The translations under genes and the position numbers were made by a program. Shown here piece after piece: positions 5,991 to 7,812 of a stretch of 7,812 nt of DNA (position 1 is its first letter; each line of letters starts with the position of its first letter). The notes beneath the pieces are model-generated. The model did no database searches, was not told the DNA's origin, and saw only the letters and a program-made list of their open reading frames with translations. Source of the DNA: JAEXNA01 sp050486105 (GTDB lineage Bacteria; Vulcanimicrobiota; Xenobia; Xenobiales; JADMJV01); assembly GCA_050486105.1 (NCBI GenBank), contig JBJHCR010000299.1:1-7812 (forward strand), given 5' to 3'.

Positions 5991-6410
5991 CTAGGCAACG
6001 TTTTGCAACTGATCGCAGATACCGGTGTCCAGTCTCAGCCTGGAGGCAATCTTCTGCTTATAGCAGCGCTCGGCTTGCTCGAACTCCCTTAAGCTTCGAT
6101 GCAGCAGATACTTATTGCGCTCATCGAGGAACCTTTGCAAGAACTTGAGTGAGCCACGAAGATGCTTCCATTGGCGCTGTTCGAGTTCGAAGTAGTGAGC
6201 GAGGTCCCGACGAAAGCCTCGGGCCAGGGAGACACTGATTTGCCTTTCCCGTTTCTCTTGGTATTTCTGGGTTTCTTTGTCGAGAGTTGCTCCCACTCGC
6301 CCGAGAAACTCTCGAACGTAGTCAGGCTCAGCTTGTCCTCGTTGAATCTGTGATATGACCACGGGAAGCATCTCGATACGATGATGATTTAGTGAAGTCT
6401 TGCTGTTCAT
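5991..6410 (-). CDS. Hypothetical charged alpha-helical protein, 139 residues
   Basis: The 139-residue product is not recognised. It looks almost entirely alpha-helical, with many Arg, Lys, Glu and Gln residues and no signal peptide or membrane segment. Helical stretches run at about 28-58 (YVREFLGRVGATLDKETQKY onward), 62-102 (LARGFRRDLAHYFELEQRQW onward) and 105-127. The amphipathic spacing suggests a helical bundle or coiled coil. It contains two Cys (116 and 132). The ATG at 6410 has only a weak upstream ribosome site; an internal Met at residue 14 is the next candidate. The gene is divergent from the esterase and shares its intergenic region, so the two may be under common control. The frame is long and of even composition, so I regard it as real. 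Confidence 0.65.
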   Translation of the reverse strand: MNSKTSLNHHRIEMLPVVISQIQRGQAEPDYVREFLGRVGATLDKETQKYQEKRERQISVSLARGFRRDLAHYFELEQRQWKHLRGSLKFLQRFLDERNKYLLHRSLREFEQAERCYKQKIASRLRLDTGICDQLQNVA

Positions 6411-6471
6411 AGGTCCATGTTAAGGGCAGGCCGTTCTCGATTCAGTGATGTCCATGTCGATTCTTGTGTGA

Positions 6472-6505
6472 TCATGGTCACCATGAGCTTTTTCAGAGCT
6501 TTTTC
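6472..6505. promoter_or_regulatory. Palindrome and 11-bp-period direct repeat in a divergent promoter region
   Basis: TCATGGT-C-ACCATGA (6472-6486) is a perfect 15-base odd palindrome. Overlapping its end, GAGCTTTTTC occurs twice, at 6485-6494 and 6496-6505. The 11-base period places both copies on the same face of the helix, as in binding sites of OmpR/PhoB-type response regulators. The sites lie between the minus-strand gene starting at 6410 and the esterase starting at 6536. The symmetry is seen; a role as operator is inference. No clear -10 and -35 pair was found. Confidence 0.4.
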
Positions 6506-6535
6506 TGCCTCAGGCCTTAAGCTTCAAGGGTGATC

Positions 6536-7408
6536 GTGTCAACCCAACCCATATCTGGAGGAACCCTCTCCGGTCGTTTTATTCGACATCAGGTTAAGTC
6601 TGAGAATCTAGGCCAAGAACGAGGGGTTACGGTTCGCCTTCCTGACAATTACGACCCAGAGAACAAGACCTATCCGGTTATCTACCTCAAAGACGGCCAG
6701 AACATGTTCGATCGCCGCACCGGTTTCATGGGAAAAGAATGGCATGTAGATGAAACGGTCGCCCACCTCACAAAAGAGGGTCGGCTCCCCGAAGCAATCC
6801 TAGTTGCCGTCGATAACGGTGGAGGGGAGCGGCTCAACGAGTACAGTGCGGTGCCCGATCCCAGGCATGGGGGTGGCGGAGGTAAGAGCTATGAGAGCTT
6901 TTTCGTGGAAGAGTTGCTCCCAAGCGTTGAGCAAACTTACTCTATAAATCCTAAGCAGCGTGTGCTTCTGGGAAGCTCCATGGGTGGCTTGGTTTCCCTC
7001 TCCTTAGGCATGAGCCACCCAGCCTTGTTCGCTGCTGTAGGAGCCTTGTCTCCGTCAGTCTGGTGGGCCAACGGTGAGATGGCCGACCGCATCCTCAGCA
7101 GCGAAGCCGTCGACGGACCCAAGCCCAAGATCTGGATGGATATGGGCACCGAAGAAGGTGGAACCGACCAGTTTGGACAGCGACAGGTCACCGACGACGG
7201 ATTCTCTGAACGCCCCAATGGAGGCAACGGAGTCCAGGATGTTCGAGATCGCACTCGAGAAGTGGGCACGGCTCTGCTGCGAAGGGGGTGGACCCTCGAT
7301 AGAGACCTTCGCTACCACGAACCCTTGGGAGCCCGACACGACGAAGAGTCCTGGAGTAGCCGAATCGGCGAAGTGCTCACCTGGTTGATGCCAAAAGCCG
7401 GGTCTTGA
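6536..7408 (+). CDS. Alpha/beta-hydrolase esterase (PF00756-type)
   Basis: From the GTG at 6536 the product is 290 residues. AAGGGTGATC (6526-6535) upstream resembles the anti-16S sequence and favours this start over the GTG at 6530, which would add two residues. It belongs to the Fes/IroE-like putative esterase family (COG2819 style), alpha/beta-hydrolases that cleave ester bonds. Hallmarks are LKDGQNMFD (51-59), AVDNGGGERLNEYS (91-104), the nucleophile elbow LLGSSMGGLVSL with Ser148 (GxSxG), SPSVWW (172-177), WMDMGTEEGG (200-209) holding the probable acid residue, and GARHDEESW (265-273) with the likely catalytic His268. A Gly/Asn-rich stretch of about 25 residues (208-235) follows the acid motif where relatives usually go straight to a helix. 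No signal peptide is visible, so it is probably cytoplasmic. The natural substrate is unknown. Confidence 0.88.
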   Translation: MSTQPISGGTLSGRFIRHQVKSENLGQERGVTVRLPDNYDPENKTYPVIYLKDGQNMFDRRTGFMGKEWHVDETVAHLTKEGRLPEAILVAVDNGGGERLNEYSAVPDPRHGGGGGKSYESFFVEELLPSVEQTYSINPKQRVLLGSSMGGLVSLSLGMSHPALFAAVGALSPSVWWANGEMADRILSSEAVDGPKPKIWMDMGTEEGGTDQFGQRQVTDDGFSERPNGGNGVQDVRDRTREVGTALLRRGWTLDRDLRYHEPLGARHDEESWSSRIGEVLTWLMPKAGS

Positions 7409-7533
7409 GTCCGATTTTGAATTTGTCGTTGCTCACAAAGGCACGGGCCTAAGGGGATTGGTCTCAATGTAAGGTTCCGGCCTCTTAGTCTTCCGGGGAA
7501 GTGTTCACCGGGCCGTTCAGAGCGATGCTCCAC
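7409..7533. other. Intergenic region, nothing recognised
   Basis: Between the esterase stop and the end of the minus-strand frame at 7534 I see no gene, no T-tract terminator and no promoter. Confidence 0.4.
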
Positions 7534-7812
7534 TCAATACTTCACAGCGATCACAAGACGGGGTTTCTGGTAGATTGCCAGGGAGACCAGTGGCGATAGC
7601 CAACAGCGGCGATGGATACACTTGTGCTCCGGAATTTTCTTCTTAGGATCTGGTCCGTAATAACTTTCTGTATTCGGTTGTCGAGGCGCCGGGTACCCGC
7701 GTCCCCGTGGGTGTGGCAAGGCGGTTTGAACGACTAGTATCGGGAATACTTGAGTGAAAACCAACGCGGCCAGGGGGGATGCATCGGCGGCCCAAACCGG
7801 GAAGTTATTCCG
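7534..7812 (-). CDS. Possible C-terminal part of a gene running off the window edge
   Basis: This minus-strand frame stays open for 92 codons from the window edge to a TGA at 7534-7536. It has no clear start inside the window, only a TTG at 7764 without a Shine-Dalgarno, so if real it is the 3' end of a longer gene. The translation begins RNNFPVWAADASPL, has a hydrophobic run (LVFTQVFPILVVQ), a Pro/Arg-rich middle, and ends in LVSLAIYQKPRLVIAVKY. It has two Cys and no domain I recognise. A copy of the hairpin repeat (7680-7712) lies inside it and encodes the HPRGRGYPAPRQ segment, which is either a repeat tolerated in frame or a sign that the region is not coding. At this base composition a chance frame of this length is uncommon but not rare. 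Confidence 0.35.
   Translation of the reverse strand, partial: RNNFPVWAADASPLAALVFTQVFPILVVQTALPHPRGRGYPAPRQPNTESYYGPDPKKKIPEHKCIHRRCWLSPLVSLAIYQKPRLVIAVKY
7680..7712. repeat. Diverged fourth copy of the GCCGGGTACCC hairpin repeat
   Basis: GTCGAG (7680-7685) and GCCGGGTACCC (7688-7698) match 3443-3448 and 3455-3465 exactly, and both copies continue into TGGGTG. The hairpin here is ACCCGCG (7695-7701), loop TCCC, CGTGGGT (7706-7712), with one G-T wobble. The loop differs from the GAA triloop of the other copies while the outer stem is conserved. Confidence 0.5.

Overview
The window is a stretch of bacterial chromosome of moderate GC with six well-supported protein genes, two weaker coding candidates, and unusually structured intergenic DNA. 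No rRNA, tRNA, CRISPR array or transposase is visible. The gene set (secreted TPR protein, membrane glycosyltransferase, Hsp90-like ATPase, DUF6941-type protein, esterase) does not fix the phylum. The mix of ATG, GTG and TTG starts with GGAGG-type ribosome sites fits a free-living bacterium, perhaps of an uncultured lineage; that is inference only.

Layout. Positions 3-164 hold a 162-bp imperfect palindrome with 21-bp ends, MITE-like. A secreted TPR-repeat protein follows (322-1398, +) and converges on a membrane family-2 glycosyltransferase (1444-2640, -). The TPR gene's apparent terminator lies inside the 3' end of the glycosyltransferase gene. Upstream of the glycosyltransferase is a possible 45-residue leader ORF (2676-2813, -). 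Its Shine-Dalgarno and start codon form one arm of a 14-bp inverted repeat that also reads as a + strand terminator. Next comes a good sigma70-like promoter and a 127-residue gene of unknown function (2997-3380, +). A 534-bp spacer contains three hairpin repeats with GAA triloops; a related copy lies near the right end of the window (7680-7712).

The right half begins with a GHKL/Hsp90-like ATPase (3915-5519, +), followed after a structured 67-bp gap by a DUF6941-like small protein (5587-5970, +). These two probably form an operon. A charged helical protein of unknown function (5991-6410, -) converges on them. It is divergent from an alpha/beta-hydrolase esterase (6536-7408, +); the shared intergenic region carries a 15-bp palindrome and a perfect 10-bp direct repeat at 11-bp spacing. 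The last 279 bases are an open minus-strand frame running off the edge, a possible gene C-terminus.

The genes do not make one recognisable pathway. The parts most likely to be new are the palindromic repeat families, the regulatory inverted repeat around 2813-2860, and the pairing of an Hsp90-like ATPase with a DUF6941-like protein.
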